64,000 nucleotides of DNA, from positions 3,162,001 through 3,226,000 of the forward strand of contig NZ_JACHMB010000001.1 of assembly GCF_014204795.1 (NCBI RefSeq). The letters run 5' to 3'. The translations under genes and the position numbers were made by a program. The stretch is from Nonomuraea jabiensis (GTDB lineage Bacteria > Actinomycetota > Actinomycetes > Streptosporangiales > Streptosporangiaceae). The notes under the pieces were generated by a model that searched no databases, had not been told where the DNA came from, and was given only the letters and a program-made list of their open reading frames with translations. Of the stretch, positions 8,483-16,941 are shown one piece after another. Numbering within the stretch: the first letter of the stretch is position 1; the number at the start of each line of letters is the position of its first letter.

Positions 8483-11059
8483 ATGAGCGAGCAGGGGAGC
8501 GGTTGGCCGTTCGTCGGGCGAGGGGGGCCGCTCACGACCGTGCGGGCGGCGCTGCGGTCGGGTGCGGGCGTGATGATCGCCGGTGAGGCCGGGGTCGGGA
8601 AGAGCAGGCTGGCGGCGGAGGCGCTGGCCGGGTTACCGGGCTATGCGGTGGTGCGCGCGCTCGGCACGGAGACGGCGTCGATGATCCCGTTCGGGGCGTT
8701 CGCGCACGTGCTCACGGGGCCGCCGGAGGGCGGCGAGAACCTGCTGAGCTGGGCCGCCCGCCACCTGCGCGAGCGCGCGCCCCGGGGCGAGCTGCTGGTC
8801 AGCGTGGACGACGCGCACCGGCTGGACCCGGCCTCCGCGGCGCTGGTGCACTACCTGGCCGACAGCGGCGCGGCGCGCGTCCTGGTGACGGTGCGGTCCG
8901 GGGAGCCGCAGCCGGCTCCGGTGGCCGCGCTGTGGAAGGACGAACTGCTCGACAGGATCGAGCTGCCGCCGCTGACGAGGGCCGAGGTCGGGCAGGCGCT
9001 CGCGGGCGCGCTCGGCGGCGAGGTCGCCGCGGAGACCGTACGGCACCTGGCGCGGGTCAGCGAGGGGAACGTCCTCTACCTGCGCGAGGTCGTGCAGGCG
9101 GGGCGCAACACGGGCTGCCTGGCCGAGCGGGACGGGCAGTGGCGCTGGCGGGGCGAGCTGTCCATGACGACCAGGCTGCGCGAGCTGGTGGGCGACCGGA
9201 TCGGCCACCTCGACGAGGACGAGCGCGAGGTGCTGGAGCTGGTGGCGTTCGGGGAGCCGCTGGGCACGGAGCTGCTGGTGTCGCTGACCTCGGCCCGGGC
9301 GGTCGAGCGGGTCGAGGACCGCGGCCTGGTCGTGGCCGCCAGCGAGGGCAGGCGCGAGCAGCTGCGGCTCGGCCACCCTCTCTACGGCGAGGTGGTCCGC
9401 GGCGGCTGCGGCACGCTGCGGACGCGGCGGCGGCTGCGGATGCTGGCCGACGCGCTGGAGGCCAGCGGGCTGCGGCGGCGCGAGGACGAGCTGCGCGCGG
9501 CCGTGTGGCGGCTGGACTCCGGCTCGGTCACGGCCCCCGAGATGCTGGTGTCGGCCGCCCGGCTGGCCTGGGGCAGGCAGGATCCCCACCTGGCCGAACG
9601 CCTGGCCAGGGCCGCGATCGACGCGGGCGGGGGCGTGGCCGCGGTCGCGGTGCTCGGCGAGGTGCTCATGGTGCTGGGCGACGCGGACGCGGCGCTGTCG
9701 GCGCTGCGTCGGGCGGCCCGCGACGCGGTCACCGAGGCCGACCGCGCCCAGCACTCCTTCAGCCTGGGGATCAACCTGGCGTGGGCGGGCGCGGACGCCG
9801 AGGCGTGCGAGGTGCTCGACCTGGCCGCCGCGACGCTGACCGAGCCGGTCTGGCTGCAGGAGGCGCACGTCTACCGCGCCGTGACGGACTGCTTCGCCGG
9901 GCGGCTGACCGGGGCGGCGCGCTCGCTGGCGCGGTCCCGTTCGTACGGGCCGATGTCGCCGCGCGCCGACGCGCACGCGGCGTCCATGGAGGCGTGGGTC
10001 GCGGCGTACTCGGGGCGTACCCGAGAGAGCCTCGCCATCGCCGCGCGCACGCTGGAGAGCGTGGACAGCTGGCGGGACGAGGCGCCGCACGCGCTGCCGA
10101 GCTTCCTGGACGCGCTCTGCGCCGCCCAGACGTTCGCGGGCCTGCTGGAGGCGGCGGACCGGTCGGCGGAGCAGGGGATGGAGCTGCCGGCGGCCGAGCT
10201 GTCGGTGTCGGGGTTCGCGGCGTACCGGGCGATGGCCGGGCGGTTGCGCGGGGATGTCGCGGGGGCGCTGCGCTGGTGCCGGGACGACCTGGCCAGGATG
10301 CCCGGGCGGGAGCCCTACCTGGGGCGGGTGCTGGCCGAGCAGGCGCACGCGCTGGCGCTGCTGGGCCGTACGGCGCAGGCCCGGGAGGTGCTGGCGGAGG
10401 CCGGCGCGACGGCGTCCAGGTGGGCCTTCACCCGGCAGCACGTGCTGCAGGCCGCGGTGTGGGTGGCGGCCTGCGGCGGCGAGCTCGACGAGGCGGTACG
10501 GCTGTGCCTGGCGGCGGCGGACCACGCCGAGCGGCACGAGCTGCACGCCGGCCTGATGTTCGCGCTGCACGACCTGGTACGGCTCGGCGCTCCCGACCAG
10601 TTCGCCAGGCTGGCCGGCCGGGTGGACGGCCTCCTGGCCGCGCTCCTGGCCAGGCACGCCCGCGCGATCGGCGACCCGGTCGAGCTCCGCGCGGTGGCCG
10701 GGGAGTTCGAGCGGCTCGGGATGCTCCTGTACGCGGCCGAGGCCACGGCCCAGGAGGCGGCGGCGCACCGGGACGCGGGCCGCGGCTCGCTGGCCAAGGG
10801 GGCGCAGACCAGGGCGTGGGCGCTGGCCAGGCGCTGCCCGGGCGTGTCGACCCCGGCGCTGGTGGAGCTGGCCACGCCCGAGCTGACGCCGCGCCAGCGG
10901 GAGATCCTCCAGCTCGCGGCCGCCGGGCTGACCAACCGGCAGATCGCCGACCGGCTCACGCTGTCCACGCGTACGGCCGCCAATCATTTGCAGGCGGCCT
11001 ACGACAAGCTCGGCGTGAACGACCGCACCCAGGCGGGCCGCCTGCTGGCGGCGCTCTAG
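8483..11059 (+). CDS. LuxR-family (LAL-type) regulator with AAA ATPase domain
   Basis: An 858-residue large ATP-binding LuxR regulator. Walker A is at residues 34-42 (GEAGVGKSR), Walker B near 106-112 (LLVSVDDAH). A long alpha-helical TPR-like middle follows. A C-terminal LuxR helix-turn-helix starts at ELTPRQREILQLAA and includes LTNRQIADRL. ATG 8483 is preceded by GAGGAGG at a good distance, which fixes the start over the TTG/GTG further upstream. A TTA leucine codon occurs at 8633. LAL proteins commonly activate secondary metabolism or sugar catabolism, but no target cluster is visible here. It overlaps the stop of the convergent gene by 4 bp. Confidence 0.88.
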   Translation: MSEQGSGWPFVGRGGPLTTVRAALRSGAGVMIAGEAGVGKSRLAAEALAGLPGYAVVRALGTETASMIPFGAFAHVLTGPPEGGENLLSWAARHLRERAPRGELLVSVDDAHRLDPASAALVHYLADSGAARVLVTVRSGEPQPAPVAALWKDELLDRIELPPLTRAEVGQALAGALGGEVAAETVRHLARVSEGNVLYLREVVQAGRNTGCLAERDGQWRWRGELSMTTRLRELVGDRIGHLDEDEREVLELVAFGEPLGTELLVSLTSARAVERVEDRGLVVAASEGRREQLRLGHPLYGEVVRGGCGTLRTRRRLRMLADALEASGLRRREDELRAAVWRLDSGSVTAPEMLVSAARLAWGRQDPHLAERLARAAIDAGGGVAAVAVLGEVLMVLGDADAALSALRRAARDAVTEADRAQHSFSLGINLAWAGADAEACEVLDLAAATLTEPVWLQEAHVYRAVTDCFAGRLTGAARSLARSRSYGPMSPRADAHAASMEAWVAAYSGRTRESLAIAARTLESVDSWRDEAPHALPSFLDALCAAQTFAGLLEAADRSAEQGMELPAAELSVSGFAAYRAMAGRLRGDVAGALRWCRDDLARMPGREPYLGRVLAEQAHALALLGRTAQAREVLAEAGATASRWAFTRQHVLQAAVWVAACGGELDEAVRLCLAAADHAERHELHAGLMFALHDLVRLGAPDQFARLAGRVDGLLAALLARHARAIGDPVELRAVAGEFERLGMLLYAAEATAQEAAAHRDAGRGSLAKGAQTRAWALARRCPGVSTPALVELATPELTPRQREILQLAAAGLTNRQIADRLTLSTRTAANHLQAAYDKLGVNDRTQAGRLLAAL

Positions 11060-11775
11060 ATCAGCTTCATCAGGCCGTCGTACAGCGCCTGCCGCTCGTC
11101 CTCGGCCAGCGCCTGGTACGGCCGCGCGGCCCGCAGGTTGGTCTCCGCCTCGATCCGCGCGCGGACGGGCCCGTCCCGCAGGCCGACGATCTCGGCCGCG
11201 GACAGGCCCTCCGCCTGCCAGGCCCGGGCGTGGGCGTCGGCGCGGTGGTAGCGGAGGACGGCCAGCCGGTTGAACAGGAGCAGGCCCGGCTCGCTCCCCT
11301 CGGGCTCGTAGGGAGGTGAGACGAGTTCGAGCGCGCCGCCCGGCAGCCGCTCGGCCCGGTCGAGCACCCTGCCGGCCAGGTGCGCCAGCCGGGGCAGGTC
11401 CTGCCCTGCCCAGCTCCGCGCGGCGGCGGCGCCGTGCGCCTCGTACAGCTTCCGGATGAACGCCAGCCCCGAGGCCGTCGCCCTCAGCGCCCCGCCTTCG
11501 TCCTCGGCCAGGGTGCCCTCGCTCAGGTGCTCCCGGATCCCGGCCTCTCGCTCGGCCGCGTCGCGGTAGCGGTAGATCGCGCCCAGGCCGGCTCGGGTCA
11601 GCGGGCGCAGCGGCAGCACGAACCTCAGGTCGTACAGGAATCCAGTGCTCACGCCGGCGGTCTCGGCCAGTGCGGTGATCGCTCTGCGGGCGGAGGCGTG
11701 CACGTTGACCTGGGCCGCGTCGATGACGGGCGCGATGGCCGCCGCATACTCAGACAATTCCCGAATTTCCGGCAT
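11056..11775 (-). CDS. SCO6745-like (HTH_67-type) protein
   Basis: A 239-residue soluble protein. The N-terminal third (VIDAAQVNVHASARRAITALAE...) and the late segment LAVLRYHRADAHARAWQ match my memory of the actinobacterial SCO6745 family, whose members are assigned an atypical helix-turn-helix fold. There are no membrane segments and no obvious catalytic motif. Ends at 11056, 4 bp inside the end of the LuxR gene (convergent). The role is unknown; regulator or ligand-binding protein are the leading possibilities. Confidence 0.6.
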   Translation of the reverse strand: MPEIRELSEYAAAIAPVIDAAQVNVHASARRAITALAETAGVSTGFLYDLRFVLPLRPLTRAGLGAIYRYRDAAEREAGIREHLSEGTLAEDEGGALRATASGLAFIRKLYEAHGAAAARSWAGQDLPRLAHLAGRVLDRAERLPGGALELVSPPYEPEGSEPGLLLFNRLAVLRYHRADAHARAWQAEGLSAAEIVGLRDGPVRARIEAETNLRAARPYQALAEDERQALYDGLMKLI

Positions 11776-11855
11776 TGTCCGCCATTATGCCCGCGTTCCG
11801 GCGACCAGACGGGTGTGTCCGCTGATCGCCGGTGCGCGGCACCACGATCCAGGTC

Positions 11856-12725
11856 TTAGCCCTTGCTCCAGATCGCCGCGATGGTGCTGCCCTCGGTGTC
11901 CAGGACCTCGGGACGGTAGCCCAGCGCCTTCAGCTCGGTGGCCTTGAGCGTGTAGGTCAGCTTGGACAGGTTCAGGTACTCCTTCAGGCCGGTCGCGCTG
12001 CCCTTGCTCCACACGGTGGTGTAGAGCTTGCCGGGCTCGACGGCCATGAGGACGGGGCGCAGCCCCTGCTTGGTCTTGGCCAGGAGCTCCTTGCCGCGCT
12101 GCTCGACCGTCTGGCCGGTGGTCACCTGGACGGTGCCCGTGGCGGCCCCGGCGACCCAGACGGCCGCGTAGAGCGGCTTCTCGACCGTGCCGTACACGTC
12201 CAGCGAGGCGACGCTGAAGCCGGCGGCCGAGAGCTGGGCGTTGACGGACGCGAAGACGTCCTTGGTCATGTTGAGCTTGGACTGGACCTTCTCGGTCGTC
12301 TTCTCGAAGACCGCCGCGAAGATGGCACCAGGCCCCGAGCCCGTGCCGCTGATCATGGTCGGCACGAAGCCGCTCTTCGCCTGCTCGGTGATGCGCGTCG
12401 GCAGGTCGGTCGCCGACAGGCCCTGCAGGACGCTCACCTTGCGGGTGGCGTCCTTGATCCAGACGGACGTGTACTGCGGGTTGGCGGCGTTGGTCACGCT
12501 CAACGCTTCGGGAACGTAGCCGGTGCCGAGCAGCTGCTTGACCTTCTTGAGCTGCTCGGTCGGGTTGAGGCTATCGAGTGAGAGCCAGTCCAGCACCGGA
12601 AGGCTCTGGACGCTCTTGGTGGTCTCGGTGGACTGCTGGGCGCTCGCCGGGGTCGCGATGGCCAGCAGGGGAGCGACTGTCGCCGCCACAGCCGCAGTGA
12701 TGGCGACGGTCCTCGGGGTCCTCAT
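11856..12725 (-). CDS. Secreted protein with tandem BTRD1-like repeats
   Basis: A 289-residue exported protein. ATG 12725 is preceded by GAGGAGG. The N-terminus has a Sec signal peptide (RTPR, hydrophobic core, then PASAQQ cleavage region). The mature part carries about four or five repeats of roughly 45-55 residues, each ending in a Y/F-T/A-x-VW strand (PQYTSVW, GAIFAAVF, LYAAVW, LYTTVW, STIAAIW). This pattern resembles the bacterial tandem repeat domain 1 found in polyglycine hydrolases and other secreted proteins. No protease serine motif is recognisable, so it may be a binding module only. Confidence 0.7.
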   Translation of the reverse strand: MRTPRTVAITAAVAATVAPLLAIATPASAQQSTETTKSVQSLPVLDWLSLDSLNPTEQLKKVKQLLGTGYVPEALSVTNAANPQYTSVWIKDATRKVSVLQGLSATDLPTRITEQAKSGFVPTMISGTGSGPGAIFAAVFEKTTEKVQSKLNMTKDVFASVNAQLSAAGFSVASLDVYGTVEKPLYAAVWVAGAATGTVQVTTGQTVEQRGKELLAKTKQGLRPVLMAVEPGKLYTTVWSKGSATGLKEYLNLSKLTYTLKATELKALGYRPEVLDTEGSTIAAIWSKG

Positions 12726-12924
12726 GATCCTCCTCGGGTAAAGGGTGTCCGTTTCTGGACAGTGAGTGACCATAACAAAGGATGAGCGAGAGTTCACCAG
12801 GTGTGACCACATACGCCGCAATCTGCGTCAGAAAGCTGGAGGCCCAGATGTCAGGGCATCTGTCAAAATCACGGGCAGTCCTCCAGCGGGGAGCGTTCCA
12901 GAGCGGTCCGGTACGGTTCCAGGC

Positions 12925-13512
12925 GTGAACGCGGGCATCATCGGGCAAGCAGCAGGCCTGTTCGCCGTCACGAACATCGACGACCTCGTCATCCTGGCGC
13001 TCTTCTTCGCCCAGGGAAGCGGGCACCTGCGGATCGTCCTCGGGCAGTACATCGGCTTCGCCGGGATCCTCGTGGTCGCCGTCGCGGCCGCCTTCGGGGC
13101 CACGTTCCTGCCCCCGTCCGCCGTCCCGTACCTCGGCCTGCTCCCCCTCGCCCTGGGCCTCAAGGCGGCCTGGCAGGCGTGGCGCGACCGCGCCGACGGC
13201 GGCGACGACGACCCGCCCGCGCGGGGCGGCGGGCCGAAGGCGCTGGAGGTCGCCGCGGTCACCTTCGCCAACGGCGGCGACAACATCGGGGTCTACGTCC
13301 CCGTCTTCGCCACGTCCGGCACCTCGGGCATGGCCGTGTACGTGATCGTCTTCCTGATCCTGGTCGCCGTCTGGTGCCTGGCCGGCAGGTTCTTCGCCAC
13401 CCGCCCGCTGGTCGCCAGCGCGCTCAGCCGGTGGGGACACATCCTGCTGCCCCTCGTCTTGATCGGGCTCGGGGTGGTCATCCTCGTGGAGGGCGGGGCC
13501 TTCGGTCTCTGA
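12925..13512 (+). CDS. CadD-family cadmium/cation resistance transporter
   Basis: A 195-residue polytopic membrane protein with six hydrophobic segments. Two half-repeats carry the family-type motifs TNIDDLVILALFF and FANGGDNIGVYVPVF, in which paired Asp residues lie in membrane helices. Relatives export cadmium or other small cations. GTG 12925 is chosen because upstream in-frame residues are polar and not conserved-looking. An Asp-rich cytosolic loop (DGGDDDPP) lies between the halves. Confidence 0.8.
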   Translation: MNAGIIGQAAGLFAVTNIDDLVILALFFAQGSGHLRIVLGQYIGFAGILVVAVAAAFGATFLPPSAVPYLGLLPLALGLKAAWQAWRDRADGGDDDPPARGGGPKALEVAAVTFANGGDNIGVYVPVFATSGTSGMAVYVIVFLILVAVWCLAGRFFATRPLVASALSRWGHILLPLVLIGLGVVILVEGGAFGL

Positions 13513-13570
13513 AGTCTGCCGAGAGCTGAAGATCGCCTGTCCTGGCAGTCCCCGCGGCTACGCTCGCACC

Positions 13571-14005
13571 ATGACAGCGACCTGGGAGCCCATGGCGGCG
13601 GGAGTGCTGCGGCTGCCCTCGGGCCGGCTGGTGCGCGGCCGGGGGCTGCGGCGCCCGCTCCCCGAAGGGCCGCTCCCCACGTTCGCCCTCTACCTGCTGG
13701 GCCGCCGGCCCCCGGCCGTCGACTGGGAGCACCGGTGGGTGCGCTGGCCCGACTTCTGGCTGCCCTCCGACCGGGGCGCCGCCGCCCACGCGTTCCGCGA
13801 GGCGTGGGACCGCGCCGGGTCCGAGCGCGTCGAGGTCGCCTGCGGCGGCGGCCGGGGCCGCACCGGCACGGCCCTGGCCTGCCTGGCCGTGCTCGACGGG
13901 GTGCCCGGCGACCGGGCCGTCGCCTACGTACGCGAGCACTACGACTCGCACGCCGTCGAGACCCCTTGGCAGCGCCGCTTCGTCGCCCTATTCGACCGTT
14001 CTTAG
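13571..14005 (+). CDS. Dual-specificity/tyrosine-phosphatase-like protein
   Basis: A 144-residue protein with a Cys-x5-Arg phosphatase loop, CGGGRGRTGT, near residues 96-105, the core of the PTP superfamily active site. The usual His before the Cys is Ala here (VACGGG). A conserved-looking WPDFWLPSD segment precedes it and could supply the general acid Asp. Cytosolic, substrate unknown. Overlaps the next (opposite strand) gene end by 18 bp. Confidence 0.75.
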   Translation: MTATWEPMAAGVLRLPSGRLVRGRGLRRPLPEGPLPTFALYLLGRRPPAVDWEHRWVRWPDFWLPSDRGAAAHAFREAWDRAGSERVEVACGGGRGRTGTALACLAVLDGVPGDRAVAYVREHYDSHAVETPWQRRFVALFDRS

Positions 14006-14254
14006 GATCTGCTCGATCGACGTGGCGCGGGCGCGCAGCTCGGCCAGGTCGGCGGCCATCCGCTGCTGGGCGTCCATGGTGTTCTCGGCGAGCTGCTCGA
14101 ACCGGCGCACGAGCTGCCGCAGGTCGTCCGCCTGGTGGGCGTCGAGCTTGGCCTTGCGCATCTCGAACATTCCCACGGCGAAAAGGGCGATCAGGAAGCC
14201 GACCACGAGCAGCACCCCTAACGAGAAGATCGCCGCGGGCCAAGAATCGATCAT
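13988..14254 (-). CDS. Small membrane protein with coiled coil
   Basis: 88 residues: one N-terminal membrane helix (residues about 8-30), then a charged, heptad-like helix (MRKAKLDAHQADDLRQLVRR...). No enzyme motif. Its ATG overlaps the TGA of the upstream ArsR-like gene by one base, so the two are translationally coupled. The pairing suggests the coiled coil signals to, or is controlled by, the regulator (inference). Confidence 0.7.
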   Translation of the reverse strand: MIDSWPAAIFSLGVLLVVGFLIALFAVGMFEMRKAKLDAHQADDLRQLVRRFEQLAENTMDAQQRMAADLAELRARATSIEQILRTVE

Positions 14255-14604
14255 CAGGAGTGCTCCTTGGGTCCTGGCCCCTTCCCGGGGTCCGGCCTGG
14301 TGAGTGTCTTGGCCGCCTCGGCCAGTGCCGACGCGGTCAGGTGCAGGCTGAAGTCCGTGACTTCGTAGTACTTCATGGCCTTGCCGTCGTCGGACAGCTC
14401 CAGGGTGCCGGTGATGAGCCCGGCCGCCTCGAGCCGTTGCAGGTGCATGTGGAGGAGCGGGCGGCTCACCCCGATCTCGCGGGCCAGGTGGCTGACATAG
14501 TCGCGCCCGTCCGCCAGCACCGCCATGATGCGCAGCCGCAGCGGGTTGGACAGGGCCGCGAAGATCTCGACCAGGTCGTCACCTGTCGGCCCCGGCACTG
14601 TCAT
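14254..14604 (-). CDS. ArsR-like winged-helix regulator
   Basis: A 116-residue winged-helix protein: ALSNPLRLRIMAVL helix, the recognition helix around SHLAREIGVSRPLLHMHLQRLE, and the wing GTLELSDDGKAMKYYEV. No metal-binding Cys cluster is visible, so a metal signal is unlikely from sequence alone. It probably autoregulates through the dyad at 14615-14640 just upstream of its start, and it forms a two-gene operon with the membrane coiled-coil protein. Confidence 0.82.
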   Translation of the reverse strand: MTVPGPTGDDLVEIFAALSNPLRLRIMAVLADGRDYVSHLAREIGVSRPLLHMHLQRLEAAGLITGTLELSDDGKAMKYYEVTDFSLHLTASALAEAAKTLTRPDPGKGPGPKEHS

Positions 14605-14614
14605 GGCTTCCCGT

Positions 14615-14640
14615 CACGTGTAATGATTATCTTACAGGTG
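14615..14640 (-). promoter_or_regulatory. Candidate operator of the ArsR-like operon
   Basis: Nine-base arms CACGTGTAA (14615-14623) and TTACAGGTG (14632-14640) form an inverted repeat with one mismatch and an 8-bp AT-rich spacer. It lies 10-36 bp upstream of the regulator's ATG, and the core TGTAA-N8-TTACA is what a dimeric winged-helix protein would bind. Confidence 0.5.
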
Positions 14641-14650
14641 AGCCTAGCAC

Positions 14651-15994
14651 TCAGGTGGTGCTCCGGGAAAGCTCGGGACTGGGGGTCCCCGCCCGTTCCT
14701 GCCGGGACGGCGACCGGGCGCCGAGGGCCAGTCCCAGGGCCAGGCAGACCAGCGGGATCGCCGGGATCACGTAACGCACGTCGTAGGCCGCCAGGAACGG
14801 CGGCGAGGCGACCAGCGCGAGTGCCGTGACCCCGGGCAGCAGCGCGTCCCACCGCCGCCGCACGAGCGCCGTCGCCAGCGCCCCGACCAGGGCCAGCATG
14901 AGCAGCGGGAACGGCACGTACCCGAACCGCTGGTACGCCCGCAGCCACCCCGCGAACGGCTCCACGACCCGGGTGGCGGCCGGTCCGCCCTCGTACGACT
15001 CGGCGATGCCGCGTACCGACTCGCTCAGCGGCCGCTCCGCGGAGGGGAACTTGTACGGCGTCTTCTCGTCCACGGCCGTACGCTCCCAGCGCAGCAGCTG
15101 CGTGAGGTCGGTCGCGACCGCCGCGACGTACTCGCCGGGCTGGGCGAGGATGGCCGCCCTGGCGAACTCCCCGGCAAGCTGGTTGCGATGGGCCGTGCCC
15201 GGCACCTTGAGCAGGGGGGAGAAGCTCTCCCACAGCCAGTACGGCGGGTACGGGCGCTGCTCCACCGGCATGTTGGGGCAGAGCACGGCCAGCCGCTCCG
15301 GAGGCTTGATCACCGAGCAGTCGGCGAAGCTCATGGTCCTGGACCACAGGAAGTTCCCGTCCGCCTCGGTCAGCGCGAACTTCCCCTTCTCCACCTTCGC
15401 CCAGGTGGCGTACGCGCCCAGCGGGATCGCGCCCGCCACCAGCAGCGCCACGAGCGGGCGCCAGCCGTACCGCCTGATCAGCAGGTACGCGGCCGTGAGG
15501 ATCAGCAGCGGCAGGCCGACCGTCCTGGTGATCCCGGCCAGGCCGAGCAGCAGGCCGCCGACGGCGGCGGTGGCGGGGGTGACGCGCCAGACCACGAGCA
15601 GGATCGCGACCGTGACCAGCACGACGAAGACCGCGTCCGCCATGATCATGTGTTCGAGCAGCACCAGGAACTCGTCGTACAGCAGCGGGGTGACCAGCAG
15701 GGCGGCGCCCCAGCCTGGCAGGCCGCGCCGCCTCAGCAGCGCGTAGACCGCCACAGCCAGCGCCAGCATCAGCAGGTGCTGCAGGACCGTCACCAGCGTG
15801 AGGCTGTGTGCGGGGCGCAGCAGCGCCAGCAGCAGCGAGTAGCCGGAGGGCCTGGTGGTGCCGGGGGTCAGCTCCTCGCGCAGGAAGGCGAACGAGTCGC
15901 CGTAGAAGAGGATCGACGGAGGGTAGCCGAGCACGGCGAGAGCCCGCAGCGCGATCGCGGGCAGCAGGGCGATGACCAGGGCGCGATGTGCCAA
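14651..15994 (-). CDS. Polytopic membrane glycosyltransferase-like protein
   Basis: 447 residues with about 10-12 hydrophobic segments and an acidic first periplasmic loop (FYGDSFAFLREELTPG), the GT-C arrangement in which lipid-linked sugar donors are used outside the membrane. A large extracytoplasmic loop (residues about 215-330) contains Cys pairs. The gene appears to start at TTG 15994, with GAGGAAG about 11 bp upstream; no ATG or GTG gives a better N-terminus. The family level is inferred from topology; the sugar and acceptor are unknown. Confidence 0.65.
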   Translation of the reverse strand: MAHRALVIALLPAIALRALAVLGYPPSILFYGDSFAFLREELTPGTTRPSGYSLLLALLRPAHSLTLVTVLQHLLMLALAVAVYALLRRRGLPGWGAALLVTPLLYDEFLVLLEHMIMADAVFVVLVTVAILLVVWRVTPATAAVGGLLLGLAGITRTVGLPLLILTAAYLLIRRYGWRPLVALLVAGAIPLGAYATWAKVEKGKFALTEADGNFLWSRTMSFADCSVIKPPERLAVLCPNMPVEQRPYPPYWLWESFSPLLKVPGTAHRNQLAGEFARAAILAQPGEYVAAVATDLTQLLRWERTAVDEKTPYKFPSAERPLSESVRGIAESYEGGPAATRVVEPFAGWLRAYQRFGYVPFPLLMLALVGALATALVRRRWDALLPGVTALALVASPPFLAAYDVRYVIPAIPLVCLALGLALGARSPSRQERAGTPSPELSRSTT

Positions 15995-16067
15995 GGTGGA
16001 TCCGCTTCCTCGTGTGTCGGGGCCCCCACAATAGTGGGTGAACCGGACATCACCCTGGCCTGATGGG

Positions 16068-16463
16068 TCAGTTCTGCTCAGGCAGGGGATCGACGAGGAT
16101 CGCCGGGTCCAGGTTGCGCAGGATGCCGGGGCGGTCGGTGAGGATCGGCCACTGGGTGGACCGCGCGCATAAGATCACGTGGCCCGCGGTGATGTCGCTC
16201 GACCCGTCGAGGATCTCGGCGATGTCGGGCACCTTTCCCGCGGTGAGGTCGTCGACCTGGACGGCGGAACTGCTGATCAGATCGAAGAGTTCGACTTTCG
16301 TGACGAGCGGGACGATCGAATAGACGAGGGTGAGGGCGGTCGCGGGAATGCACAGCCCGCCGCCCCGATAAAGGCACAGCGCCGCGATGCTGCGAGAATG
16401 ATTCGTTTTCGCGACCGCTATGTCGACGAGCGCTCCCACATCGAGAACGCGCCCAGGAAGCAT
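16068..16463 (-). CDS. PIN-domain toxin-like protein
   Basis: 131 residues starting MLPGRVLDVGALVDIAV. The early Asp in VLDVGAL, an acidic middle (DDLTAGKVPDIAEILDGSSD) and the late TDRP segment fit the acidic metal site of PIN-domain RNases. ATG 16463 lies 2 bp after the stop of the upstream antitoxin-like gene, the usual VapBC layout. Base composition is locally less GC-rich than surrounding genes, hinting at horizontal acquisition. Confidence 0.65.
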   Translation of the reverse strand: MLPGRVLDVGALVDIAVAKTNHSRSIAALCLYRGGGLCIPATALTLVYSIVPLVTKVELFDLISSSAVQVDDLTAGKVPDIAEILDGSSDITAGHVILCARSTQWPILTDRPGILRNLDPAILVDPLPEQN

Positions 16464-16465
16464 GG

Positions 16466-16858
16466 TCAATCCTCTTGATTCCGATGCAGGCCGAGCCTGA
16501 GCATCACGTCGTCCGAAATCCGGTCCACCTTGAGAGCGTCGGCCGCCCTGTCGAGGTCGTCGCACTGCAGGTTCCAGCGTTGGATCAAGATGGTCGCATG
16601 CGTCATGTTGCCCACTTCGCGCTCCACCGCGGCGCGAATCACCTCGGAAATCATACGGCCATCGGCGCGCGCTTTTTGATGAACCGCATCAAGTGTCGCC
16701 TTGTCTAAATTTACGATGATTGATGCTGTTTCCCCGGATTGTGTCTTGGGTTCGGCGGAAAGGCGGGGCGCCGACATAGGCCAGGACGGTGGAGCGGGGG
16801 TGTCAGGGGCCTTGTCGTTGTCCGCGGAATTCCGCCGTGATGGAATGGGGATCGCCAT
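16466..16858 (-). CDS. Antitoxin-like DNA-binding protein
   Basis: About 130 residues from ATG 16858. A proline-rich, probably disordered N-terminus precedes a segment (SIIVNLDKATLDAVHQKA...) resembling a ribbon-helix-helix strand and helix, followed by ISEVIRAAVEREV. The C-terminal helix would wrap the PIN protein encoded 2 bp downstream. The start is uncertain; ATG 16777 would give a shorter, more typical antitoxin. Confidence 0.55.
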   Translation of the reverse strand: MAIPIPSRRNSADNDKAPDTPAPPSWPMSAPRLSAEPKTQSGETASIIVNLDKATLDAVHQKARADGRMISEVIRAAVEREVGNMTHATILIQRWNLQCDDLDRAADALKVDRISDDVMLRLGLHRNQED

Positions 16859-16941
16859 ACGCACGACGGTAGTCCCATAACGCCGCCGCCGATAGTCACC
16901 CATCGAGATCGGGTGGTCACAAGGGCCTCCGGAGGAGTCAC

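Noticed and set aside
8633..10987. Minus-strand frame of 784 codons opposite the LuxR regulator
   Set aside because: Same shadow effect; no fold or start signal, and the sense frame carries ATPase and HTH motifs.
12766..12924. Longer N-terminus for the CadD-like transporter
   Set aside because: The upstream 53 residues are polar and overlap the promoter side of the secreted repeat gene; GTG 12925 starts directly at the first membrane helix.
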